The position numbers were made by a program, and so were the translations under genes. Source: Paenibacillus lautus NBRC 15380 (lineage in GTDB: Bacteria > Bacillota > Bacilli > Paenibacillales > Paenibacillaceae). Taken from it: a stretch of DNA of 64,000 nt. The stretch is from the NCBI RefSeq assembly GCF_004000945.1, contig NZ_BIMF01000008.1, forward strand, positions 186,001 through 250,000, read 5' to 3'. Every line of letters begins with the position of its first letter. Position 1 is the first letter of the stretch. The notes beneath the pieces are model-generated. The model was not told the DNA's origin, did not search any database, and worked only from the letters and a program-made list of their open reading frames with translations. Positions 33,168 to 42,269 of the stretch are shown here, piece after piece.

Positions 33168-34199
33168 TTAGCTTGCCGATATGCCGGTGGTCAGCTCGGC
33201 CAGCTTCACCGGGCGGCCTTGCTGCAGCGAGCGCTTAGCCGCCAGGGCGATCAGCTCCGCCTGAAGGCCGTCATGGCCACTGACCGGCACCGGCGTCCCG
33301 TTTTGCAAGCTTTCGATAAATTGCCGTGTCTCGTTCATGTACGCTTCCTTGTACCGCTCCAGGAAGAAATACAGCGGTTTATCGCGGGTGACGCCATCCG
33401 GACCGCTGATAACAGCGGTGCTTGGATAGTCGTTATCGGCGAAGACGCTGCCTCCGGAGCCAAACACCTCGATCCGCTGATCATAACCGTAGACGGCCTT
33501 GCGGCTGTTGTCGATGACGCCAAGCGCTCCGCTTTCAAACCGCAGCGTTGTGAGGGCGGTGTCGATGTCTCCCAGCTCCCCGATAGCAGGGTCCACCAAT
33601 ACCGCTCCCTGGGCGTACACTTCGACGACCTCGCTGCCCGATAGATAACGAGCGATGTCGAAATCATGAATGGCCATATCCATAAACAGCCCGCCGGACA
33701 CTTTAATGTAATCCGGATGCGGCGGGTTTGGATCGCGCGAGGTGATCTTGATCAGATGCGGTTTCCCGATTCTTCCCTCGGACACAATCTCCCGTACCCG
33801 GCTGAAGTTGTGGTCAAACCGGCGATTGAAGCCGATCTGCAGACTTACACCGGCCGCTTTCACAGCCGCCAGCGCCTCGCGGGTCTGCTCCACGCTCATG
33901 CTGACCGGCTTCTCGCAGAAAATATGCTTGCCGTTCGCCGCGGCCTGCTTGATCAGCGGGACATGCGTATCCGTCGAGGAGCAGATCAACACGGCATCGA
34001 TATCCGGATGCTCCATGATATCGTTACTATTCGTGGTAACCATAGGAATGCCGCGTTCCACGGCCCAGGCCCGCAGCTCTTCGCCTGCGAACAAGTCGCC
34101 GATGGCCGCAATTTCCGCGCCGGGCATGCGCAGCAGATGATCCGCATGAATTTTGCCGATTCGTCCGGCACCGATGATTCCGATTTTAATGGTTTTCAT
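33168..34199 (-). CDS. iolG: Inositol 2-dehydrogenase
   Basis: 343 residues. IolG oxidises myo-inositol to scyllo-inosose with NAD+, the first step. NAD-binding GIIGAGRIGKIHADH at the N-terminus, the EKPVSMSVEQ motif with the catalytic Lys (near residue 97), and SRDPNPPHPDYIKVSGGLFM then MAIHDFDIARY with catalytic His and Asp, as in Gfo/Idh/MocA inositol dehydrogenases. GAGGAG precedes the ATG; 25 bases after iolA. Length is normal (B. subtilis 344). Confidence 0.93.
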   Translation of the reverse strand: MKTIKIGIIGAGRIGKIHADHLLRMPGAEIAAIGDLFAGEELRAWAVERGIPMVTTNSNDIMEHPDIDAVLICSSTDTHVPLIKQAAANGKHIFCEKPVSMSVEQTREALAAVKAAGVSLQIGFNRRFDHNFSRVREIVSEGRIGKPHLIKITSRDPNPPHPDYIKVSGGLFMDMAIHDFDIARYLSGSEVVEVYAQGAVLVDPAIGELGDIDTALTTLRFESGALGVIDNSRKAVYGYDQRIEVFGSGGSVFADNDYPSTAVISGPDGVTRDKPLYFFLERYKEAYMNETRQFIESLQNGTPVPVSGHDGLQAELIALAAKRSLQQGRPVKLAELTTGISAS

Positions 34200-34223
34200 A
34201 TGAATGTCTCCTCTACTTAAGGG

Positions 34224-35669
34224 CTACCAGCGTGCCGTCACCATCTTCTTTCGGGTATAGAACTCCACGCCGTCCGTTCCGTTCGCATGCAGATCCCCAT
34301 AGAAAGAGTTTTTCCAACCGGAGAACGGAAAGAATGCCATCGGCGCAGGAACGCCAAGGTTGACGCCCAGCATGCCGGCATCGATATGCTCACGGAACTG
34401 GCGCACATCGCTGCCGTCCTGCGTGAACAGACAGGCCCCGTTCGCGAAGTCCGAGCGGTTGGAGATTTCAATTGCTTCCTCCAGCGATTCCGCACGCATG
34501 ACGGACAGCACCGGGGCGAAAATTTCGTCCTTCCAAATCTTCATCTCGCTGGTCACTTCATCAAAAATCGTCGGTCCGACAAAATATCCGTCACCGCTCA
34601 CGGCCTCATCGCTTCGACCATCGCGCACCAGCTTAGCGCCTTCTTGCTCGCCCGCCTCGATATAACGGATCGTGCGCTCCTTGTGAGCTTGCCTAATAAC
34701 CGGCCCGAGGAAAACGCCTTCGTCCGCTCCGTTGCCGATGGTAATCTCATCGGCCGCCTGCTTCAGCTTCTCCATCAGCGGTTCCGCCACGTCGCCCACT
34801 GCCACGACGACGGAGCAGGCCATACAGCGCTCGCCGGCAGAACCGAAGGCCGCGCTGACGATCTGGGTCACGGCCCCATCCAAGTCGGCAGTCGGCATCA
34901 CGATGCTGTGATTCTTCGCCCCTGCCAAAGCCTGCACGCGCTTGCCATGGGAAGACGCGGTTTTGTACACGTACTCCGCCACCGGCTGGGAGCCAACGAA
35001 GGATACGGCGGCGATGCCGGGATGTTCCAGAATGCCGTTGACCACATCATGCGCGCCGTGAACGACGTTCAGGACGCCGTCCGGCAGACCGGCTTCGGCG
35101 AACAGCTCCGCCAGACGCTGTGCCAAGAGCGGCGTGCGCTCCGACGGCTTCAGCACGAACGCATTGCCGCAAGCGATGGCGAGCGGGAACATCCAGCACG
35201 GTACCATCATCGGGAAGTTGAACGGGGTAATTCCCGCCACTACGCCGATCGGATACCGGTACATGCCGGACTCCAGGTTGGTGGCGATGTCGGGTAGCTG
35301 CTTGCCCATCATCAGCGTAGGCGCACCGGCGGCAAACTCCACGCATTCGATGCCCCGCTGTACTTCGCCGTAGGCTTCTGCATAGCTTTTGCCGTTCTCC
35401 GCCGTAATCAGGCGCGCCAGCTCCTCCCAATGCTCCACCAGCAGCTGTTGATACTTAAACAGAATGCGCGCGCGGCGAGGAACGGCCGTCTTGGCCCAGG
35501 CACGCCCCGCTTTGGCGGCTGCCTGCACGGCCTGATCCACTTCCTCTTTCGTGGATAACGGGACGTAAGCAAGAATCTCTTCCGTTGCCGGATTGTATAC
35601 GGGATCGGTTGTTTCGGATCGGGATGGAACGAATTGTCCCCCGATATAATTGCCCAGGGTTTGCGTCAT
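34224..35669 (-). CDS. iolA: Malonate-semialdehyde dehydrogenase (acylating)
   Basis: 481 residues, an aldehyde dehydrogenase of the MmsA/IolA group, which converts malonate semialdehyde to acetyl-CoA and CO2 with CoA and NAD+, the last step of the inositol pathway. [20 protein letters not shown] and [14 protein letters not shown] are specific to this group; the catalytic Cys is in [14 protein letters not shown]. No usual Glu general base is required by this CoA-acylating class. AAAGGGG precedes the ATG. It lies between iolC and iolG. Confidence 0.93.
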   Translation of the reverse strand: MTQTLGNYIGGQFVPSRSETTDPVYNPATEEILAYVPLSTKEEVDQAVQAAAKAGRAWAKTAVPRRARILFKYQQLLVEHWEELARLITAENGKSYAEAYGEVQRGIECVEFAAGAPTLMMGKQLPDIATNLESGMYRYPIGVVAGITPFNFPMMVPCWMFPLAIACGNAFVLKPSERTPLLAQRLAELFAEAGLPDGVLNVVHGAHDVVNGILEHPGIAAVSFVGSQPVAEYVYKTASSHGKRVQALAGAKNHSIVMPTADLDGAVTQIVSAAFGSAGERCMACSVVVAVGDVAEPLMEKLKQAADEITIGNGADEGVFLGPVIRQAHKERTIRYIEAGEQEGAKLVRDGRSDEAVSGDGYFVGPTIFDEVTSEMKIWKDEIFAPVLSVMRAESLEEAIEISNRSDFANGACLFTQDGSDVRQFREHIDAGMLGVNLGVPAPMAFFPFSGWKNSFYGDLHANGTDGVEFYTRKKMVTARW

Positions 35670-35724
35670 GGCTGGTTTGCCCCTTTCGATTGGTCAGTTA
35701 ATAGATCCTGAGCATGGACTAAAC

Positions 35725-36738
35725 TCAGGAATTGGCCGTAATCTCGCCTCGCTTGCAGCGCTCGATATAATCGTGAACCGCCGTGCTCGTCGGCATCGCA
35801 TCGGAGCAGCTGTGGCTGGAGATGACGATGCTAGCCGCCGCGCTGCCGAATTCCATGCAGCGCTCGATGGGCCAGCCCTGCATCAGGCCGTACAGAAAGC
35901 CGGCAGCGTATGAATCCCCCGCCCCGAACGTCTTGATGACCTTCGCCGGAAAGCTCCGAGCCGTGTGGCTGGCACCGCCTGGGGTATATGCGATGGAGCC
36001 TTCCTTGCCGTGCTTGATAATCACGATCTTGGCGTTATAATCAAACCATTTGGCCGCCGTGATGCGATCGCTGCGCTCCGGATTGCCCCCGAACTGCTCC
36101 ATCATGTCAAACTCTTCGCGCGTGCCGAGAATAATGTCGCATGTTTCCGCCGCTAAATTGTAATAGGTTGCCGTCTCCTGCGGGGATTTCCATGTGTACG
36201 GACGGTAATCGAGGTCAAACGCGATCACGGCGCCGTGGCGCTTGGCATAGGCCAGAGCCAGAAACACGGCCTCGCGGGAAGGACTGGCCGCGAGCGCGGT
36301 GCCGGAGATCAGCACCATTTTGGCGGATGCGATCAGCTCCTCGCTCACATCTCCCGTCTCCAGCAGCAAGTCCGCGGCGTTATCGCGGTACATCAGAATG
36401 CTGCAGTCGGTCGGGCTCTTGATTTCGGTAAAGGCCAGACCCGTTACGGCTCCCGTACGATCGATTGTCACGCCATTCGTTGCAATCCGGTTATCTTCGA
36501 GGTACTTTGTAATAAAACGCCCCATCTGATCGTCTGCCACCTTGCCAATGAAGCCTGTATTCAGGCCCAGGCGCGCCATCCCGATACAGATATTGGCGGG
36601 TGATCCTCCGACATATTTGGTAAACGTGGTCGTTTCCTCCATCGGCCGGTTAATCTCATTGGCATTCAGGTCGATGCAAAGCCTCCCTACAGCCACAAAA
36701 TCCATCGGTTTTGCGTTATTGAACGTGATTTCACTCAT
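35725..36738 (-). CDS. iolC: 5-dehydro-2-deoxygluconokinase
   Basis: 337 residues from the ATG at 36738 (AAGGAGG seven bases upstream; the frame extends 14 codons without SD). A PfkB/ribokinase-family sugar kinase with GRLCIDLNANEINRPMEE at the start, YVGGSPANICIGMARLG (substrate-binding GG) and the C-terminal KTFGAGDSYAAGFLYGLMQG anion hole with catalytic Asp. It phosphorylates 2-deoxy-5-keto-gluconate with ATP. 251 bases separate it from iolE upstream. The aldolase (iolJ) that would use its product is not in the window. Confidence 0.93.
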   Translation of the reverse strand: MSEITFNNAKPMDFVAVGRLCIDLNANEINRPMEETTTFTKYVGGSPANICIGMARLGLNTGFIGKVADDQMGRFITKYLEDNRIATNGVTIDRTGAVTGLAFTEIKSPTDCSILMYRDNAADLLLETGDVSEELIASAKMVLISGTALAASPSREAVFLALAYAKRHGAVIAFDLDYRPYTWKSPQETATYYNLAAETCDIILGTREEFDMMEQFGGNPERSDRITAAKWFDYNAKIVIIKHGKEGSIAYTPGGASHTARSFPAKVIKTFGAGDSYAAGFLYGLMQGWPIERCMEFGSAAASIVISSHSCSDAMPTSTAVHDYIERCKRGEITANS

Positions 36739-36989
36739 GGATAAACCTCCTTGATCAGATCGGCCGCGGCTGAGATTCATATGACTGCATGACTCCGTTC
36801 GCCAATGGCCGTAATCACTTGCAGCTCTCGTAATACTTACAGTTCAGAAATACTTCCAACCGATAGACACTCCCAGCTCGATCCGCCAGCACTTGAATGA
36901 GTTACTGGTGTCCGATAAGTATGTTACGATTCCACCCTCAAACTCAGTCGCATCGCCTTGAGCCTGGCTCGATCCTCGAGCCGTGGGCT
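36739..36989. other. 251-base gap inside the iol operon
   Basis: No gene seen. Near the iolE end lies a small hairpin GGCTCGA / TCGAGCC (36966-36982, 3-base loop) without a T-tract, perhaps an intercistronic stabiliser or processing site. Confidence 0.4.
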
Positions 36990-37904
36990 TCAGTCCTGCA
37001 TCTTCGTCAGGTCCTCCAGGCCGTCCAGGTATTCAATCGCCCGTTGAGCATACTCCTTGGCCGGATGAAGCGCAGGATCCTGCTCACCCTCCAGCATCGC
37101 CCAGCCGTCATAGCCGCGTTCAACAAGCTCTCCGTTAATCGGCGCAAAATCGATGCATCCGTCGCCAGGAACCGTAAACACGCCCCTGCGGATGCAGCTT
37201 ACGAAATCGCAGTTGTCCAGGCGCGCCTGTTCCAGCACATCAAGCCGGATATCCTTCAGATGGATATACGCGATCCGGTCATAATGCTTGCGTAACAGCT
37301 CCAGCGGGTCGTTCCCCCCGTAATAGGCATGACCGGTGTCGTACAGGAGAGACACCAGCGAAGGGTCAGTCATGGACATCAGCCGGTCGATCTCGTACGG
37401 CTGCTCCACAACCGTGCCGCCATGATGATGATAAGCCAGCTTCATGCCGTAGCTTGCCGCAATCTCTCCAGCCTGGTTCAGTCCTTCCGCCAGGCTTTCC
37501 CATCCGGCGTCATCCAGACGGAGAACGATGCTCTCATTCGGCGTCCGGCGGGGATCGAAGTGCAGCGATCCCCCGACCTCCGCCGTGCTGATGACCTTGC
37601 TGCCGAACCCAGCCAGAAACTCCGCGTGCCGTCGGTAATCCTCCAGCTCCCGCTTGCGATAGTCGGGATCGGAGAACAGCACCGACTTCCACTGGGAGAC
37701 CAGCTGAATGCCGCGCGCATCCAGCTCCCGTTTCAGCACTGCCGGGTCCTTGGGGAACTTCCTTCCCATCTCCGTGCCTGTCAGACCCAAAGCCGCGATA
37801 TCATCCACAATCATCTCAAACGTCGTGTCGTCTCCATGCTCCCTAACGTCCTCGCCGACCCAGTTAATCGGATGAATCCCTAGCTTGAACAGCCTGTCAC
37901 TCAT
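36990..37904 (-). CDS. iolE: Inosose dehydratase
   Basis: 304 residues from the ATG at 37904, preferred over the one at 37910 because AAGGAG is eight bases before it and only two before the other. IolE removes water from scyllo-inosose to give 3D-trihydroxycyclohexanedione. Xylose-isomerase-like TIM barrel; conserved pieces are LGIHPINWVGED at the start, MGRKFPKD, AYHHHGGTVVE (metal His) and YDTGHAYYGG. It follows iolD by 138 bases. Confidence 0.93.
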   Translation of the reverse strand: MSDRLFKLGIHPINWVGEDVREHGDDTTFEMIVDDIAALGLTGTEMGRKFPKDPAVLKRELDARGIQLVSQWKSVLFSDPDYRKRELEDYRRHAEFLAGFGSKVISTAEVGGSLHFDPRRTPNESIVLRLDDAGWESLAEGLNQAGEIAASYGMKLAYHHHGGTVVEQPYEIDRLMSMTDPSLVSLLYDTGHAYYGGNDPLELLRKHYDRIAYIHLKDIRLDVLEQARLDNCDFVSCIRRGVFTVPGDGCIDFAPINGELVERGYDGWAMLEGEQDPALHPAKEYAQRAIEYLDGLEDLTKMQD

Positions 37905-38042
37905 TACCATCGCTCCTTTGCTTTGTTTGGTAGAGGTTTGCTTCTTTCCTCCTGGCCCTTAAGTTCGACCGGCTTCCTTTCCAGAGGCATTTGTTTATCC
38001 TTCTTTGCTCCGGGCCAAATAGTATGGCCCCTGCTCCAGCCG

Positions 38043-39908
38043 CTAGTAGGGCCTTGCTTCCTTGCTTCGGGCAGCCATCTGGCGCTGCGCTTCGGTTACC
38101 TTGCTTGAGGCCGACACCTCCGGCACCTCTACGCGCCACCAGGACTCATAACCGTCGGTGTTCGTTCCCGGAACGACCGGAATCTCGATCAGCGTCGTCA
38201 CGTTTTCCTTCTGCGCCAGGAGCAGCGCTTCATGCAGTGCCTCCGGCGTGTTGGCCTTGTAGGCTTTAGCGCCGAGCGCACGCGCGTGCGCGGCAAAATC
38301 AATCGGGAGGTACGCTCCGGTCAAGCGACCCGTCCCCTCTTCGCGGCGTCGGAACTCATTGCCGAACCCGTCGCTGCCGTTGCTCCGCTGCAGATTATGA
38401 ATGCATTGGAAACCGTGGTTGTCGAACAGCAAAATCGTTATCTTCCGCCCTTCCTGCAAGCTGGTGACCAGCTCCGAGTGCATCATCAGGTAACTGCCGT
38501 CGCCAACCAGCGCATAGACTTCACGGTCCGGCTCCGCGAGAGCCGCACCCAAGGCCCCGCTCACCTCGTACCCCATGCAGGAGAAGCCATACTCCATGTG
38601 GTACGTCTTCGGTTCGGAAGGTCTCCATAACCGGTGCAGGTCTCCCGGCAGACTGCCTGCCGCACAGACGATGACGGAAGATGGGGAAATGACCTCATTG
38701 ATGACGCCAAGGGCTCTCGTCTGCGACAAGCCGTCCGGATGCTCGGCAGCGTACAAGCGGTCCACCTCTCTGTCCCACTCTGCTTTCAACCCGGCAAGCT
38801 CGCTATCTTCGTAACCCGCTTGATAGCCGTCTCGAGACAACTTCTGATGCAGCGCTTTCAACCCTTCCTTCGCATCGGCAATCAGTGCTTCGCCGCCGAG
38901 CTTGGCGCCGTCCGCGCTGTTGACATTCAGGTTCAGGAACGATACGTTCTCCCTTTGAAACGCCCATTTGGAGGACGTTGTAAAGTCAGAATACCGGGTG
39001 CCGACGCCGATAATCAGATCAGCAGACGCCGCGACGCGATTCGCCGCCAGTGAGCCCGTTACGCCCATGGCGCCCAGGTTCAGGGGGTGATTCCAGGGAA
39101 GCGCGCTTTTGCCGGCCTGGGTTTCGGCAACCGGGATGCCGAAAGCTTCCGCAAATGCAGACAGATCCTTGGCAGCATCGCTGTAGTGCACGCCTCCTCC
39201 GGCAATGATGAGCGGACGCTTGCTGGCTGCAATCCGTGCCGCCGCATGCTTCAGTCCTTCGGCCGACGGCGGGCGGCGGTCGATGACGTGTACCGTTTTC
39301 TCAAACAGCGAATCCGGATATTCGTACGCCTCGGCCTGCACATCCTGAGGAAGTGCCAGCGTAACCGCTCCCGTCTCCGCCGGATCGGTCAGCACACGGA
39401 TCGCCTGCCGGGCGGCCGCGATAAGCTGCTCCGGCCGGGATATCCGGTCCCAATACCGGCTCACCGGCTTGAATGCATCTGCGGCCGACACGGTGTAATC
39501 CGACGGGGCCTCAATCTGCTGCAGCACCGGATCAGGCTGTCGGCAGGCAAAATTGTCGCCAGGCAGCAGCAGTACCGGGATGCGGTTCACCGTTGCCGTT
39601 GCTGCCGCGGTGACCATATTGAGCGCACCGGGTCCGATGGACGAGGTGCAGGCCCAAATCTGCCGACGGTTTTTTTGCTTTGCGTATGCCGCGGCGGTAT
39701 GCACCATACCCTGCTCGTTTTTGCCCTGAACATAAACCAGGTCTCCTGCGCTTCGTTCCAAGGCCTCGCCAAGACCGGTTACATTGCCGTGTCCGAATAT
39801 CCCCATCACCCCGTGCACGAATTTCGTCTCCACTCCATCAACAGAAATATACTGTGCATCCAAAAACTTCAGCAGCGCCTGTGCCATCGTTAATCGTGTC
39901 GTTGTCAA
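38043..39908 (-). CDS. iolD: Trihydroxycyclohexane-1,2-dione hydrolase
   Basis: About 621 residues. IolD is a thiamine-diphosphate enzyme that opens the ring of THcHDO to give 5-deoxy-glucuronate. Seen: the N-terminal RLTMAQALLKFLDAQYISVD, the ThDP glutamate in QGKNEQGMVHTAAAYA, and the cofactor motif GDGSYLMMHSELV ... NHGFQCIHNLQ. The start is uncertain: ATG at 39917 abuts AAGGAG with no spacing, while the TTG at 39908 has a nine-base spacing and is used here. It is the first gene of the iol operon; two TTAAGCGCTT palindromes lie upstream. Confidence 0.93.
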   Translation of the reverse strand: MTTTRLTMAQALLKFLDAQYISVDGVETKFVHGVMGIFGHGNVTGLGEALERSAGDLVYVQGKNEQGMVHTAAAYAKQKNRRQIWACTSSIGPGALNMVTAAATATVNRIPVLLLPGDNFACRQPDPVLQQIEAPSDYTVSAADAFKPVSRYWDRISRPEQLIAAARQAIRVLTDPAETGAVTLALPQDVQAEAYEYPDSLFEKTVHVIDRRPPSAEGLKHAAARIAASKRPLIIAGGGVHYSDAAKDLSAFAEAFGIPVAETQAGKSALPWNHPLNLGAMGVTGSLAANRVAASADLIIGVGTRYSDFTTSSKWAFQRENVSFLNLNVNSADGAKLGGEALIADAKEGLKALHQKLSRDGYQAGYEDSELAGLKAEWDREVDRLYAAEHPDGLSQTRALGVINEVISPSSVIVCAAGSLPGDLHRLWRPSEPKTYHMEYGFSCMGYEVSGALGAALAEPDREVYALVGDGSYLMMHSELVTSLQEGRKITILLFDNHGFQCIHNLQRSNGSDGFGNEFRRREEGTGRLTGAYLPIDFAAHARALGAKAYKANTPEALHEALLLAQKENVTTLIEIPVVPGTNTDGYESWWRVEVPEVSASSKVTEAQRQMAARSKEARPY

Positions 39909-39970
39909 CCGGTTCATCTCCTTTTCAACTTTTCATCTTCATTGCATCCTAATGAAAAAGCATTATGTGA

Positions 39971-39984
39971 TTTAAGCGCTTAAC
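39971..39984. promoter_or_regulatory. LacI-type operator candidate, iolD-proximal
   Basis: TTTAAGCGCTTAAC, containing the perfect 12-bp palindrome TTAAGCGCTTAA (39972-39983), about 63 bases before the iolD start. LacI-family operators have such a central CG. Confidence 0.65.
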
Positions 39985-40015
39985 CTATTAGACCTATGCG
40001 CCTAACCAACTAAGG

Positions 40016-40029
40016 GTTAAGCGCTTTAC
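40016..40029. promoter_or_regulatory. LacI-type operator candidate, iolD-distal
   Basis: GTTAAGCGCTTTAC, centre 45 bp from the proximal site. Two sites at this distance would permit bending or looping around the iol promoter. The site is 13/14 identical to the one at 50297. Confidence 0.65.
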
Positions 40030-40043
40030 AGAAAGTGTATGCC

Positions 40044-42269
40044 TTACTGGCCGCCCAGCATGCCTTTCAATTTTATGATTTCCACGCCCGCCAGCATCAT
40101 GATGCCGGTCCCGTGATTGTCATTCACCACCGTGAGCAGATCATGCTTGTAATAATCCCCGGTAAAGGAATAACGGGACCCGCTGCATACCCCGTGCACG
40201 CTGCCGCGGCGATCGATGGCTTTTCCGGTCAGCCCCTGCCATGCCCGAATGGCAGCATCGGCGAACGGCGCGGGATTCTCCAGCCAGCCGAACCGCACAC
40301 CTCTAGCAAAGGCATAGGTGAACATGGCTGTGCATGAAGCCTCTTCATAAGCATCCGGATCGATGATGACCTGCCTCCACAGTCCCGATTCTCCCTGGTA
40401 GGAAGCGATCCCGGCACACAGCTCGCGGAAAAATTCAATCAGGGCCGGCCGATCCTTATGATCCTCCGGCAGGCGTTCAAGCAGCTCGGACAAGGAGAAC
40501 AGGCTCCAGCCGTTTCCACGTCCCCAAGGAATTCGGGTTGCCTTCCCGTATTTGAAGTCAAACACGTGGCTCATCACGCCTTCCTCCCGCATAAACAGGT
40601 ATTCCCGATACCTCAGAAACTGGTGGGCCGCGTCATCCAGATAAGAGGAATCGCCTGTAATCATGGCATACCGCGACAAGAACGGCGTGCTCATGTACAG
40701 ATCATCCGCCCACATCGTATCCGCAGAGTACTCCGATATGCAGAGACGGTAGAATGCACCGTCCTCCCGGCGTTCCAGGCGGTTCGTCATAAAGTCCGCT
40801 ATACCTTCTGCCACATTCAGATCGTTCGGATTGCCGCTTTCTATGTAGGCTTCCAGCATCGCGGAGCCGAAGGAACCGCAGTTGTCCAGCATTTTGATCA
40901 GCACCAGCTGATGGTTAATGGACGGAAATCCATACGTATCCCGATCCCAAACGGCGTATTCATACCATGATGTACAGATGTCGATGTGCGCGCGGGCATA
41001 TTCCGCCATATCCGGCCGCTTCAGGATTCGCGACGTCTGAAGCAGGCCGTACATCGTCACCCCAAGCGGATAATCCCAGCGCCCGAAATTGGTGGCAGAG
41101 CCGGAGGTCCATTTATTGCTCAGCATCGCGTTCTCATAAAACGGCCTGACCCGTAGCCCCGGCGCATCCAGGGACCAGCCGGTCAAACCGCGGCCATCCG
41201 CGCGCGGGAATAGCCTTTTGACCGAGCACACCTCCTCCGGCGTTTCCTCCTTCTCAGCAGCCAGCGGCCCGACAAACAGCCAAGGAGAGGGTGCGCCCTG
41301 TACCGGAACCGAAAGCACAAACCCCAGCACATTCTCTGAACTGTAGGCCTCAAGCTCAAATCCCCAGCCGGACGGCCCTCGGCAGCTGCGTACGAGAAGA
41401 TCCCCTCGGCAGGCCGCAGCAGGAAGCTCACAGCCAAAGTCTCCTCCCTCTTGAGTGTCCAGTACAGGCTGCCCGCCGATCCATATCTCCGTCCGCCCCA
41501 GAGCGCGTCCTCTAAGCACAACATGGTCAACGCCTGTCGGCACATTCAGCCGGCTCCAGGCATAGCCTGCTGCCTGAATCTCAGGCAGTCCGAATAATCG
41601 CTCAAAATTCGGCTTCGCCGCTTCTTCCTCGCTCCAGCCTGTAACCGGGAGCCAGCGAACACCGGTCTCGCCTTCTGTTCCGTGCGCATTCGGAAAGATG
41701 CCGCTTTCGCCGAACATGCCGGCAGCCAATGGTCCCGCGTAAACCCAGCCGGCTGCTTCCTTCCGGTCCGTAAAGGGGGACAGCACCTGCAGAATTCTGA
41801 CCTTGCCCTCCTGGGCGCCAAATCGGCAGCCAAAGCCAGCTTCGGTCCAACGCGCCTCGATCAGCAGCGTATTCCAGCCGGGTTGCAGAACAAGCGAAAT
41901 GACGATCTTGGCATCGGGCTTCATCTCGTCCTCGGCTCCCGAGCGGTACATCAGCTGATCGTTCAGATAGAAGCGTACGGGGCTGAACGGCATGATCCCG
42001 GCGTCAATCGAACGCTCATCGTCGCTCCATACCAGACCGAGCGCATAAGCTGCATCCCCCTGCTTCGCATCCCGGAACCGATCACCGAAGTCCAAATCAT
42101 AATATCCTTCCTCTGTCTGAAGAATGCCCGTTTCGGCGAACGACCGCAGCGCAAACGGAATTTCCGGGTTTGCCCCGATGTAGCGGCCGGCAATGGTCAT
42201 CAGCATGCCGGCATCATCATCGCCCATCCAATACCGGATGCTTTCCCGGGCTTCGATATAGCTTGTCAT
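40044..42269 (-). CDS. GH88/GH105 unsaturated glucuronyl hydrolase with long N-terminal extension
   Basis: 741 residues, no signal peptide. The catalytic alpha/alpha toroid covers about residues 375-740; ADTMWADDLYMSTPFLSRYA (near 518, with the general-acid Asp), WGRGNGWSLFSLSELLERLP and the ending NDNHGTGIMMLAGVEI are those of the YteR/YesR family, which removes the 4,5-unsaturated uronate that polysaccharide lyases leave at chain ends. The first ~370 residues are beta-rich, unlike normal ~370-residue members, and may be carbohydrate-binding. It overlaps the upstream gene by four bases (ATGA) and is the last gene of PUL-1. Confidence 0.85.
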   Translation of the reverse strand: MTSYIEARESIRYWMGDDDAGMLMTIAGRYIGANPEIPFALRSFAETGILQTEEGYYDLDFGDRFRDAKQGDAAYALGLVWSDDERSIDAGIMPFSPVRFYLNDQLMYRSGAEDEMKPDAKIVISLVLQPGWNTLLIEARWTEAGFGCRFGAQEGKVRILQVLSPFTDRKEAAGWVYAGPLAAGMFGESGIFPNAHGTEGETGVRWLPVTGWSEEEAAKPNFERLFGLPEIQAAGYAWSRLNVPTGVDHVVLRGRALGRTEIWIGGQPVLDTQEGGDFGCELPAAACRGDLLVRSCRGPSGWGFELEAYSSENVLGFVLSVPVQGAPSPWLFVGPLAAEKEETPEEVCSVKRLFPRADGRGLTGWSLDAPGLRVRPFYENAMLSNKWTSGSATNFGRWDYPLGVTMYGLLQTSRILKRPDMAEYARAHIDICTSWYEYAVWDRDTYGFPSINHQLVLIKMLDNCGSFGSAMLEAYIESGNPNDLNVAEGIADFMTNRLERREDGAFYRLCISEYSADTMWADDLYMSTPFLSRYAMITGDSSYLDDAAHQFLRYREYLFMREEGVMSHVFDFKYGKATRIPWGRGNGWSLFSLSELLERLPEDHKDRPALIEFFRELCAGIASYQGESGLWRQVIIDPDAYEEASCTAMFTYAFARGVRFGWLENPAPFADAAIRAWQGLTGKAIDRRGSVHGVCSGSRYSFTGDYYKHDLLTVVNDNHGTGIMMLAGVEIIKLKGMLGGQ

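Noticed and set aside
34287..35297. 336-codon open frame antisense to iolA
   Set aside because: Fully inside a conserved gene on the other strand; sequence is low in structure and has no start signal.
37911..38042. A small gene between iolE and iolD
   Set aside because: Short frames here overlap the iol gene ends and lack SD sequences.
39087..39893. 268-codon open frame antisense to iolD
   Set aside because: Shadow of iolD; no SD, unusual Arg/Cys-rich composition.
39971..40029. Reading the iolD-upstream palindromes as plain cre (CcpA) sites
   Set aside because: They match the cre consensus at only 10-11 of 14 positions and agree better with each other and with the PUL-1 sites, so a dedicated LacI-type operator is preferred, without excluding CcpA.
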